7,231 nt of DNA, taken from contig CAKREL010000103.1 of the NCBI GenBank assembly GCA_934317205.1, positions 1 through 7,231 of the forward strand. The letters run 5' to 3'. Below, one piece after another: positions 1 through 6,071 of the stretch. The stretch comes from an uncultured Eubacterium sp. (GTDB taxonomy: Bacteria; Bacillota; Clostridia; Lachnospirales; Lachnospiraceae). Both the position numbers and the translations under genes were made by a program. The notes beneath the pieces were generated by a model, which saw only the letters and a program-made list of their open reading frames with translations, did not search any database and was not told the DNA's origin. Within the stretch, counting starts at the first letter, position 1, and the number at the start of each line of letters is the position of its first letter.

Positions 1-11
1 AATCATGGGTA

Positions 12-60
12 GAATTGTGGGAGTACGAAGTACGGAACAATTCGTAAGGCATCTTTTGCC
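12..60. repeat. Nested inverted repeats at the left edge; possible dispersed repeat
   Basis: GAATTGT (12-18) pairs with ACAATTC (37-43) and encloses GTAC-GAA-GTAC (23-33), so one interrupted hairpin can form. It is followed by a small GGCA/TGCC hairpin (48-51 with 57-60). A reading frame open from the window edge stops at TAA 80-82, but its peptide resembles nothing I recognise and it could be chance. The dense dyads suggest a non-coding structured or dispersed repeat element. The window is cut here, so the full element cannot be judged. Confidence 0.3.
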
Positions 61-84
61 CCCAACATCTAATCATTCATAATC

Positions 85-136
85 AAAATTTAGAAAAAAT
101 AAGAGAAGCTGTCTTTCGTTGAGAGACAGCTTCTTT
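85..136 (-). terminator. Rho-independent terminator of the redox operon
   Basis: GAAGCTGTCT (105-114) pairs perfectly with AGACAGCTTC (124-133), extended outward by A102-T136 and A104-T134 with a G-T pair between. Read on the minus strand, the hairpin is followed by a T-rich run (complement of about 89-100). It lies 34 bases past the stop codon of the thioredoxin-like lipoprotein gene, where the minus-strand operon should end. The plus-strand side is less T-rich, so it is probably mainly a minus-strand terminator. Confidence 0.82.
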
Positions 137-169
137 CAAAATCTACATTTTATACTTCCACGAACAGGA

Positions 170-1078
170 TTATTTATTTTCACTGTCTGCATCAATGACA
201 GACTGAATCTGTTTCATCAAAGTATCATAGTTTTCCTGATTATCAATTCCACCAAGCATAGGATCGCCTACAATGTTGCCATTTCTGTCGACCAGGATTG
301 TTGTAGGAAATGCCATAATGTCGGATGCATATTTACCTGCATCGGAAGTAGAATCAACGGAAAGATTGCGATATTTGGCACCCTGGCTTTTCAGGATATC
401 TGCCGCTTCTTTTATAGCAGTTTCATTTCCATCAAAGGTTTCTGTGTTGATGCCTACTACTTCACCACCAGATGCTTTGATGGCATCGTTTAACTCATTA
501 AGCTTAGATAATTCTGCAACACAAGGCTTGCATCCGGTAAACCAGAAATTAACGACAGTTACTGCATTTTGAGAAAAAAGGCTCTCGTCAACAGAATTGC
601 CATCGAAATCCTTCGCGGAAAAATCTTTGAAAGGTGATACATCGTCGGAATTATTATTCTGGCTGTTACTGTCGGATGCAGCATTTTTCTTTTCGATTGC
701 AGCAATTTTTTCTTCAATTTTTCTGATTGTTTCAATATCATCATTAAGTATTTTCAGTTCATCTTCTGTGAAGGAATCCTTGTTTGATTCCACAGTGCCA
801 GCCAGATAATCGGCATAATTTCCGCTCGGGTCAGCAGTGCTTTTATTCATCATGCCAAATGCCTTATCCCATACATCTTTATGATCTGCAAAAAGCTGGT
901 TTTCCTGCTGATATAAATCATCAAGCTCAGAACTGGAATCATCAGAAGAGGCTGCGCTGGATTCTGTCTGTGTATCCTGCGGCTTTTCCGTGTTTGCAGG
1001 TTGTTTTCCGTTACATGCAGTAAGTGATAATGCTGCGCAGAGTGTAAAAATAAATAATATAGATTTTTTTGTTTTCAT
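170..1078 (-). CDS. TlpA/ResA-type thioredoxin-fold lipoprotein (thiol-disulfide oxidoreductase)
   Basis: 302 residues. The N-terminus is a lipoprotein signal: KTKK, a hydrophobic core, then LTAC with the lipid-anchored Cys at residue 22. A Ser/Asp-rich linker (about 28-55) follows, then a charged, mostly helical segment (about 50-130) and a second Asn/Ser-rich linker (133-147). The TlpA/AhpC-TSA-like domain spans about 148-300. It carries the redox motif FWFTGCKPC with Cys183 and Cys186, the cis-proline AFPTT (Pro258), and a DRNGNIV strand typical of the family. The fold should face outside the membrane and reduce or isomerise disulfides. The helical region before the domain is longer than in a plain ResA and is unassigned. 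The ATG start has an AGGAG site nine bases upstream. It is the last gene of the redox operon, 83 bases after the polyferredoxin gene, and may also have its own promoter (1110-1137). Confidence 0.93.
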   Translation of the reverse strand: MKTKKSILFIFTLCAALSLTACNGKQPANTEKPQDTQTESSAASSDDSSSELDDLYQQENQLFADHKDVWDKAFGMMNKSTADPSGNYADYLAGTVESNKDSFTEDELKILNDDIETIRKIEEKIAAIEKKNAASDSNSQNNNSDDVSPFKDFSAKDFDGNSVDESLFSQNAVTVVNFWFTGCKPCVAELSKLNELNDAIKASGGEVVGINTETFDGNETAIKEAADILKSQGAKYRNLSVDSTSDAGKYASDIMAFPTTILVDRNGNIVGDPMLGGIDNQENYDTLMKQIQSVIDADSENK

Positions 1079-1109
1079 GAGTAATTGCTCCTTTTCATAA
1101 TTGTTCGTA

Positions 1110-1137
1110 ATTATATGATGTGCAGTGATTCTGCAAA
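1110..1137 (-). promoter_or_regulatory. Possible internal promoter for the TlpA-like lipoprotein gene, with a dyad
   Basis: On the minus strand a perfect TATAAT (1115-1110) lies 16 bases after TTTGCA (1137-1132), about 30 bases before the start codon. The dyad TGCAG-N5-CTGCA (1121-1135) fills most of the spacer and overlaps the -35 box, as an operator would. The -35 box is weak, so the gene may instead be transcribed only from the operon promoter. Confidence 0.38.
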
Positions 1138-1161
1138 GAATAAATAGTTACCGATTGTATG

Positions 1162-2064
1162 TCACTGGTTGTTGCTCTTTCTTTTCTGACAGGTTTTTCC
1201 CATAAACTGATAGTGGATGGCATCTTTCGGACAAGCCTTTATACAGGCTCCGCATCGTATGCATTCCGGATGATTTGGAGTTTTACATACATTCACATCC
1301 ATTTTACATGCGCTTACACATTGATTACATCCGACACATTTGCTGTCCTCAACTTTGATCGTAAGAAAGCTTATCTTATTAAATAATGAGTAGATTGCAC
1401 CAAGAGGACAGATCCATTTACAGAAAGGCCTGTAAAACAAAATACTTAATACAACAACCGTAATTAAAATAAGGCACTTAAAGGAAAAAAGCTTTCCGAG
1501 TGCAGAACGTATCGCAGCATTTCCGAGTGAAAGAGGGATAGCCCCCTCCAAAACGCCTTGTGGACAAATGTATTTACAGAAGAACGGGTCGCCCATTCCG
1601 ATGGAATTCGTTATAAGCATTGGCAGAAGGATAACGAAAACAATAAGGATTATGTATTTCAGGTATCTGAGTGGCTTCAATCGGGCTGTTGAAAATTTTT
1701 TCCCGGGGATTTTATGAAGCAAATCCTGAAACCATCCAAAGGGACACAAAAAACCACATATAAATCTTCCAAGTGTTACACCGAGTAAAATAAAAAAGCC
1801 GGTGATGTAGTATGAAAATTTAAATCTGGATGATCCGACGACCGCCTGAAAGGCACCGATCGGACATGCTCCCGTTGCTGCGGGACAGGAATAACAGTTT
1901 AATCCAGGTACACATACTGCTTTTGCGTTCCCCTGATATATTTTGCCCTTAAATAAATTTGGGATGTGGATATTGGTGAGCAGCGTGGCAACTGCCTGTA
2001 TCCATCCACGTATTCCGGCTATTTTTTTTGATCGTGATTTCTTTTTCTTATCCAATTCCGACAC
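1162..2064 (-). CDS. Membrane 4Fe-4S polyferredoxin (NapH/RnfB-like, four CxxxCP motifs)
   Basis: 300 residues. A basic N-terminus precedes a Cys-rich segment, CVPGLNCYSC then CPIG (Cys51, 57, 60, 67). Membrane segments at about 83-105, 134-152 and 196-212 are interleaved with CGFLCP (103, 107), CKYICP (163, 167) and CKWICP (215, 219). The C-terminal domain has two ferredoxin motifs, Cys243/246/249/253 and Cys268/271/274/278, for two [4Fe-4S] clusters. The architecture is that of NapH/CcoG-type membrane electron-transfer proteins, so it probably moves electrons through or along the membrane. No heme or flavin site is evident. The start is uncertain. GTG at 2064 has GGAG only one base upstream. 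TTG at 2055 has the same GGAG ten bases upstream, would shorten the protein by three residues, and overlaps the upstream stop by 8 bases. Either way translation looks coupled to the small CXXC gene. Confidence 0.92.
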   Translation of the reverse strand: MSELDKKKKSRSKKIAGIRGWIQAVATLLTNIHIPNLFKGKIYQGNAKAVCVPGLNCYSCPAATGACPIGAFQAVVGSSRFKFSYYITGFFILLGVTLGRFICGFLCPFGWFQDLLHKIPGKKFSTARLKPLRYLKYIILIVFVILLPMLITNSIGMGDPFFCKYICPQGVLEGAIPLSLGNAAIRSALGKLFSFKCLILITVVVLSILFYRPFCKWICPLGAIYSLFNKISFLTIKVEDSKCVGCNQCVSACKMDVNVCKTPNHPECIRCGACIKACPKDAIHYQFMGKTCQKRKSNNQ

Positions 2065-2188
2065 ACTCCAGACATAATTTTATTGCTTTCCCAAGCACAG
2101 TAGCTGCTTCCCCCCGGATCGCACCATAACTCACCATAGTGATACCTGCGATGAGCACAAGCATTTGACCTATTTTTTTGCACTTCAA
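2048..2188 (-). CDS. Small CXXC membrane protein, CD1871A-like
   Basis: A 46-residue gene. It starts at TTG (2188-2186), with AAAGGAG (2205-2199) ten bases upstream, and ends at TAA (2050-2048). The product has a basic N-terminus (MKCKK), one hydrophobic segment (about 8-25), a YGAIRGE turn (21-27), and a short helix carrying Cys39-Leu-Glu-Cys42 before the end CVGIG. This matches my recollection of the small 'CD1871A family CXXC motif-containing' proteins of clostridia, which sit beside 4Fe-4S and TlpA-like genes. The stop overlaps the start of the polyferredoxin gene by 8-17 bases, so the two are translationally coupled. The CXXC pair near a membrane helix suggests a redox or metal relay; the function itself is inference. 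Confidence 0.86.
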   Translation of the reverse strand: MKCKKIGQMLVLIAGITMVSYGAIRGEAATVLGKAIKLCLECVGIG

Positions 2189-2219
2189 GATATTGTTGCT
2201 CCTTTGTTCGTTGTATTTA

Positions 2220-2248
2220 TTGACCAGCTGACTTTAGTATTATACAAT
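2220..2248 (+). promoter_or_regulatory. Promoter of the two-component system
   Basis: TTGACC (2220-2225) and TACAAT (2243-2248) are separated by exactly 17 bases, each one base from consensus. Transcription would begin about 35 bases before the TTG start of the response regulator. No obvious extra hairpin lies in the leader. Confidence 0.62.
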
Positions 2249-2271
2249 AGCTGTTGTAAAATTTTTGTTAA
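2239..2271 (-). promoter_or_regulatory. Possible promoter of the redox operon
   Basis: The minus strand has a perfect TATAAT (2244-2239) about 35 bases before the small gene's ribosome binding site. The best -35-like element, TTAACA (2271-2266), is 21 bases away, which is too far for a normal sigma-A promoter. This start may therefore need an activator, such as the adjacent response regulator. The -10 overlaps the -10 of the opposite promoter. Low confidence. Confidence 0.28.
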
Positions 2272-2289
2272 GAAACAGGTGAAAACAGT

Positions 2290-2970
2290 TTGAGATTATT
2301 AATCGTTGAAGATGAAAAACAAATATGTGATACAGTTGCAAAAAGTCTGTATGCTGCCGGATATGAAGTGGACACCTGCTATGATGGGGAAGAGGCTTTT
2401 GAATGTATTCTTGCAGAGAATTATGATCTGATCGTTCTCGATCTGAATCTGCCAGGGATGGATGGAATGGAGATTTTAAAGGAACTCAGACAGAGAAATG
2501 AGGAGACAAAGGTTCTCATATTGTCAGCAAGAGGACAGATTGCGGATAAAGTGGAAGGATTGGATGCAGGAGCAAATGATTATATGGAAAAACCGTTCCA
2601 TTTACAGGAACTTGAGGCACGCATCAGAAGCCTGACAAGAAGAAAATTTGTGCAGAAGAATGTATGTCTGGAAAGTGGCGAGATAAGGTTCGACACGGTA
2701 AAACGTGAGGCATATGCAAAAGGGCAGCTGGTGTCTCTGACAAGAAAAGAAAGTGGTATTTTAGAATATTTGCTTCTCAATCAGGGCAGACCGGTAAGCC
2801 AGGAGGAACTGATCGAGCATGTCTGGGATGCAACCGTAGACAGTTTTAGTGGATCCATCCGGGTGCATATGTCTTCGCTTAGAAGAAAGCTTAAGGCTGT
2901 GCTGGAATATGACCCGATTTTGAACAAAGTGGGGGAAGGCTACAAAATACGAGAGGAGTTCGAACGATGA
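2290..2970 (+). CDS. OmpR/PhoB-family response regulator
   Basis: 226 residues, normal for the family. The receiver domain (about 1-115) has the acidic pair Glu7-Asp8, the phospho-acceptor Asp51 in the LDLNLPGMDG segment, Ser79 (ILSA) and Lys101 (KPF). The winged-helix DNA-binding domain (about 128-222) has the recognition-helix region SIRVHMSSLRRKL and the ending VGEGYKI. The start is TTG at 2290, with AGGTGA (2277-2282) seven bases upstream; starting at this residue gives the exact family N-terminus MRLLIVEDE. The stop overlaps the kinase start (ATGA). As it is divergent from the redox operon and shares its control region, that operon and its own gene are the likely targets, but this is not shown by the sequence. 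Confidence 0.95.
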   Translation: MRLLIVEDEKQICDTVAKSLYAAGYEVDTCYDGEEAFECILAENYDLIVLDLNLPGMDGMEILKELRQRNEETKVLILSARGQIADKVEGLDAGANDYMEKPFHLQELEARIRSLTRRKFVQKNVCLESGEIRFDTVKREAYAKGQLVSLTRKESGILEYLLLNQGRPVSQEELIEHVWDATVDSFSGSIRVHMSSLRRKLKAVLEYDPILNKVGEGYKIREEFER

Positions 2971-4109
2971 AAAAAATGTCGCTGCAGTGGAGACTGACCT
3001 GCATCATTACACTATATATTGCCGTTATATGTGGCTGCCTGACGATGCTTGTCTATAAAAATGGTGTGTATTATATCGACTCCCTGCAAGAGGCTGTTGA
3101 TGCGCAGGAAGATGTAAATGTGGATGATTCGGATGAAATATATATCAGCATTCCTGAGGATAAGTGGGAGGAGTTCGCAAATGACTTTTCCCTGCAAGTG
3201 TACAATAATAAAGCAGACTATAAAAGAAACAGTTTTATAATCTCGGCTGTACTGGCGCTTATGGGTGGGGTAGTGACCTATTTTATAAGCGGGCATGCAC
3301 TCAGACCGATCCGGGAGTTTTCTGATAAAATCGAGGAGGTAGAGGCACAGAATCTGGCAGATTCACAAATAGAAGAAAACAAAGTGAAAGAACTCAACCA
3401 GCTTAGCATTTCGTACAACAAGATGCTTACGCGTCTCTCGGATGCATTTGAGTTACAGAGGCAATTTACTGCAAATGCAGCGCATGAACTCAGAACACCA
3501 TTGGCACTGATGCAGGTACAGCTTGATTTATATAATTCCACTCAGCATCCGGGGAATGATGCAGACACTTTGCAAACAATAAAAATGATTACCGAACAGA
3601 ACGACAGACTCAACAAAATGGTAAAGACGCTTCTCGACATGAGTGAACTTCAGACTGTGGGGCGGGATGAAATAATTGCAGTGGATGAACTTGTAGATGA
3701 GGTGTTGGCGGATCTGGAACCTCTCGCACAGGAAAAAAATATAAAATTAATCGGAAAATGTAAAGATATAACGCTGCGAGGAAGTGATATCCTTATTTAT
3801 AGGATGGTATACAATCTTGTGGAGAATGCCATAAAGTATAATCATTTCGGTGGTCAGGTTACAGTAACTGCAGATCAGGAGGAAAACCATGTGCATTTGT
3901 CTGTGGAGGATACAGGAAGCGGAATCCCGGAGGAACTTAAGGAGCGCGTGTTTGAACCATTCTTTCGCGTGGATAAATCCAGAAGCCGGGAGCTTGGTGG
4001 TGTAGGACTTGGACTTGCTCTCGTTCGTGAAATCGTGCGTGTGCATGATGGCAGCATTACCGTCAGATCTAATCCGTCCGAAGGGACAATTTTTGATGTC
4101 ATTTTATGA
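2967..4109 (+). CDS. Sensor histidine kinase (HAMP-HisKA-HATPase)
   Basis: 380 residues. Transmembrane segment 1 (about 11-29), an extracytoplasmic loop (about 30-88), and transmembrane segment 2 (about 89-108) are followed by a HAMP linker (about 109-161). The HisKA domain has the H-box NAAHELRTPL with phospho-acceptor His173. The ATPase domain carries the N-box NLVENAIKYN (Asn287), the G1 box EDTGSGI (314-320), the F-box PFFRVD and the G2 box GGVGLGL (344-350). All catalytic motifs are intact. The sensor loop is small and strongly acidic: 14 Asp/Glu against one Lys between residues 38 and 73, which hints at a cation or cationic ligand. AGGAG (2954-2958) sits eight bases before ATG, and the start overlaps the regulator's stop by four bases, so the pair is co-translated. 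No terminator is visible after its stop. Confidence 0.95.
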   Translation: MKKMSLQWRLTCIITLYIAVICGCLTMLVYKNGVYYIDSLQEAVDAQEDVNVDDSDEIYISIPEDKWEEFANDFSLQVYNNKADYKRNSFIISAVLALMGGVVTYFISGHALRPIREFSDKIEEVEAQNLADSQIEENKVKELNQLSISYNKMLTRLSDAFELQRQFTANAAHELRTPLALMQVQLDLYNSTQHPGNDADTLQTIKMITEQNDRLNKMVKTLLDMSELQTVGRDEIIAVDELVDEVLADLEPLAQEKNIKLIGKCKDITLRGSDILIYRMVYNLVENAIKYNHFGGQVTVTADQEENHVHLSVEDTGSGIPEELKERVFEPFFRVDKSRSRELGGVGLGLALVREIVRVHDGSITVRSNPSEGTIFDVIL

Positions 4110-4140
4110 TTAAAACTTTATAATGAAACGGTTAAAAACA

Positions 4141-4169
4141 TTGACAAATCCTCCTCATTACGCTATAGT
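4141..4169 (+). promoter_or_regulatory. Promoter of the manganese riboswitch-mntP unit
   Basis: A perfect TTGACA (4141-4146) and TATAGT (4164-4169, one mismatch) are separated by 17 bases. Transcription would begin at about 4175-4178, a few bases before the riboswitch P1 helix. It starts 31 bases after the kinase stop. Confidence 0.83.
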
Positions 4170-4180
4170 TGAAAGAACTT

Positions 4181-4280
4181 CGTGAGGGAGTAGTTTGCAC
4201 AGTAAGAATTGTGTGATTTGTCAACAACCTGTTTATCATTTTTAGGATAATCTGGCAAATCTTAATGAATGAGACTCATG
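4181..4280 (+). promoter_or_regulatory. yybP-ykoY manganese riboswitch
   Basis: The aptamer begins with CGTGAG (4181-4186), which pairs with CTCATG (4275-4280) to form P1. The characteristic L1 sequence GGGAGTAG follows (4186-4193). Next come a short helix CACA/TGTG (4198-4201 with 4210-4213), a helix TTATC/GATAA (4233-4237 with 4246-4250), and the L3-side segment AATGAATGAGAC (4264-4275). This order and these loop sequences fit the yybP-ykoY family, which binds Mn2+ between L1 and L3. It sits in front of an Mn2+ exporter gene, the classic context. The 3' strand of P1 is also used by the following terminator, so Mn2+ binding should favour read-through. Confidence 0.87.
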
Positions 4281-4333
4281 TATGTCAATAAGGATTATTA
4301 TTTAATTCTATGGCATACCTGGGTCTCTTTTTT
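4271..4333 (+). terminator. Riboswitch-controlled terminator (expression platform)
   Basis: The stem from GAGAC (4271-4275) to GTCTC (4323-4327) continues inward through GTATG (4280-4284) with CATAC (4314-4318) and beyond. That makes about 17 pairs with one clear mismatch. Six Ts follow (4328-4333). Bases 4275-4280 are shared with riboswitch P1, so the two structures exclude each other. Confidence 0.87.
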
Positions 4334-4340
4334 CGTATGA

Positions 4341-4380
4341 CAGGAAATTACGTCAAATTACCTGTTAATGGTATTTCCTG
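4341..4380 (+). other. Second leader hairpin before mntP
   Basis: CAGGAAAT (4341-4348) pairs perfectly with ATTTCCTG (4373-4380), with a small inner ACC/GGT pairing (4360-4362 with 4370-4372). No T-run follows, so it is not a terminator. It lies between the riboswitch terminator and the ribosome binding site and may stabilise the read-through transcript or be incidental. Confidence 0.4.
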
Positions 4381-4421
4381 ATGCGAGTAGTTAAATAATA
4401 CAATATGGAGGAAATTGAATT

Positions 4422-5003
4422 ATGGGTTACTTAGAACTGGCACTGATCGGTGTCGGCCTTTCCATGGATGCCTTTGCGGTAGCAATCTGTAAAGGCTTGA
4501 GCATGCGAAAAGTAGATAAAAAATATATGCTTGTACTGGCAGCATTTTTTGGAGGATTTCAGGCATTGATGCCGGCATTGGGATGGATTCTTGGAAACCA
4601 GTTTCAGTCTTATATTACAGCTATTGATCATTGGATCGCATTTATACTGCTTGCACTGATCGGTGGAAAAATGATCCTGGATGTGATCAAAGAAAAAGGA
4701 GAAAATGAAGAAGTCTGTCCGGAGGAGAGCGTGCGAATCAATCTGAGGGAATTTTTCCTGCTTGCAATTGCCACAAGTATCGATGCACTGGCAATCGGTA
4801 TCACATTTGCTTTTCTGCAGGTGAGACTGCTCACATCTGTAACAATCATCGGATGTATTACCTTTTGTTTTACAATCGCAGGTGTGCTGATCGGAAATGT
4901 ATTTGGAAGCAAATTCAAGGATAAAGCAACGATTTTGGGCGGCATCATCCTGATTGGAATCGGTGTGAAGATCTTAATCGAACATCTTGGACTTTTTGGA
5001 TGA
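4422..5003 (+). CDS. mntP: Manganese efflux pump MntP
   Basis: 193 residues, the usual length for MntP (formerly DUF204). The two halves are repeats: GLSMDAFAVAICKG near the start (Asp16) and TSIDALAIGITFAF in the second half (Asp121). About six hydrophobic segments are visible (roughly 3-24, 36-58, 66-88, 108-131, 137-160 and 169-187), with a charged loop at 89-108. The family exports Mn2+ across the cytoplasmic membrane; the conserved membrane aspartates are the likely ion ligands. GGAGG (4407-4411) lies ten bases before the ATG. Expression should be switched on by Mn2+ through the riboswitch in the leader. It probably forms an operon with the cation exchanger gene 71 bases downstream. Confidence 0.96.
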   Translation: MGYLELALIGVGLSMDAFAVAICKGLSMRKVDKKYMLVLAAFFGGFQALMPALGWILGNQFQSYITAIDHWIAFILLALIGGKMILDVIKEKGENEEVCPEESVRINLREFFLLAIATSIDALAIGITFAFLQVRLLTSVTIIGCITFCFTIAGVLIGNVFGSKFKDKATILGGIILIGIGVKILIEHLGLFG

Positions 5004-5074
5004 TCCGGGTAGAACAGTGAGTAACAAAAAATGCTATATGCAAAAATAGTGAGAAATGAGAAAGGAAGATAAAA

Positions 5075-6025
5075 ATGATATTAGCAATTATAGGTGTCGT
5101 TATTGGATTTGTACTGTTGGTTAAGGGCGCAGATTTCTTTGTAGAAGGCAGTGGTTCTGTTGCAAAGAAATTTAATGTACCGGTGTTCATCATCGGTATG
5201 ACGATTGTGGCAATGGGAACAAGTGCACCGGAATGTGCAGTCAGTATTTCCGCATCCTTACATGGAAGTAATGAAATGGCCATCAGTAACGTCATCGGGT
5301 CAAATATTTTTAACCTGCTGGTAGTATGCGGCGTCTGCGCTTTATTTCAGCCGCTGGAAATCAAAAAGGAGACGTTAAAAAGAGAGTTTCCGTTTTCTGT
5401 ACTGGTTGCTGTGATCATAGGAATCATGGGATTGATCGGAATGAAAGTCGGACATGTGGACGGTATCATTCTGGTTGTGCTTTTTGCAGTATTCTTGTAT
5501 GCTATGGTTCGGATTGCCAGAAATACGAGAAAAGCCGGAGATCTGCTCGAGGAAGAAGAGATTAAGGATCTTCCATTATGGAAATGTCTTGTATTTATTG
5601 GCGGAGGTCTGGTGGCGATTGTGATTGGTGGACAGGTTGTTGTAAATTGCTCAGAAACAATTGCCCGTGGATTTGGACTGAGTGAGACATTAATCGGTCT
5701 GACCATCTGTTCGATAGGAACATCTCTTCCGGAACTTGTGACATCTGTGGTTGCTGCAAAGAAAAATCAGGCGGGAATGGCACTTGGAAACGTCATTGGT
5801 TCCAATATTTTCAATATTCTGCTGGTAGGTGGACTTGCATCCGCGATCAGCCCGATTGCAATGAACATGAACAATCTGATCGACATTGTGATTTTAGTTA
5901 TTGTCAGTGTATATATTATGGCTCTTGTATGGAAAAAGCAGCTTCTGACGCGGGCAGGCGGTGTGAGTATGCTTGTTGTCTATGCCGCATACATGGTTTA
6001 CATTTGTGTCAGAGAAGTATTGTAA
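5075..6025 (+). CDS. CaCA-family cation exchanger (YrbG-like Na+/Ca2+ antiporter)
   Basis: 316 residues, about ten hydrophobic segments in two inverted halves. The alpha-1 repeat is GMTIVAMGTSAPE (41-53) followed by SNVIGSNIFN (71-80). The alpha-2 repeat is GLTICSIGTSLPE (208-220) followed by GNVIGSNIFN (238-247). Glu53 and Glu220 correspond to the ion-binding glutamates of the family. An acidic loop (GDLLEEEEIKD, 155-165) joins the halves. The family exchanges Na+ (sometimes K+ or H+) for Ca2+ across the membrane. AAAGGAAG (5061-5068) lies six bases before the ATG. It follows mntP by 71 bases with no terminator visible, so it probably shares the manganese-responsive transcript; Mn2+ may be a physiological substrate (inference). 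No clear terminator follows it. Confidence 0.93.
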   Translation: MILAIIGVVIGFVLLVKGADFFVEGSGSVAKKFNVPVFIIGMTIVAMGTSAPECAVSISASLHGSNEMAISNVIGSNIFNLLVVCGVCALFQPLEIKKETLKREFPFSVLVAVIIGIMGLIGMKVGHVDGIILVVLFAVFLYAMVRIARNTRKAGDLLEEEEIKDLPLWKCLVFIGGGLVAIVIGGQVVVNCSETIARGFGLSETLIGLTICSIGTSLPELVTSVVAAKKNQAGMALGNVIGSNIFNILLVGGLASAISPIAMNMNNLIDIVILVIVSVYIMALVWKKQLLTRAGGVSMLVVYAAYMVYICVREVL

Positions 6026-6071
6026 ACAAAATGTATCGACTGCAATTAATAAAAAGTTTATAGAAAATTCC

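Noticed and set aside
2..82. Open frame from the left edge to TAA 80-82 as the end of a gene
   Set aside because: Only 26 codons are visible, with no recognisable similarity and strong dyads in the same sequence; coding cannot be supported.
119..493. Plus-strand 124-codon open frame
   Set aside because: It lies opposite the well-supported TlpA-like lipoprotein gene, begins within the terminator hairpin, and has no ribosome binding site or recognisable domain.
2273..2288. Direct repeat AAACAG (2273-2278 and 2283-2288) as a response-regulator box
   Set aside because: The ten-base phasing is attractive, but the repeats overlap the ribosome binding site downstream of the promoter, and two short copies can arise by chance.
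4628..5295. Two minus-strand open frames opposite mntP and the exchanger
   Set aside because: Both mirror hydrophobic membrane genes on the plus strand, and no promoter or ribosome binding site was found.
5347..5706. Minus-strand 119-codon open frame
   Set aside because: It is antisense to the conserved CaCA exchanger, is rich in Ser/Pro/Thr as antisense shadows of membrane genes often are, and lacks any family motif.
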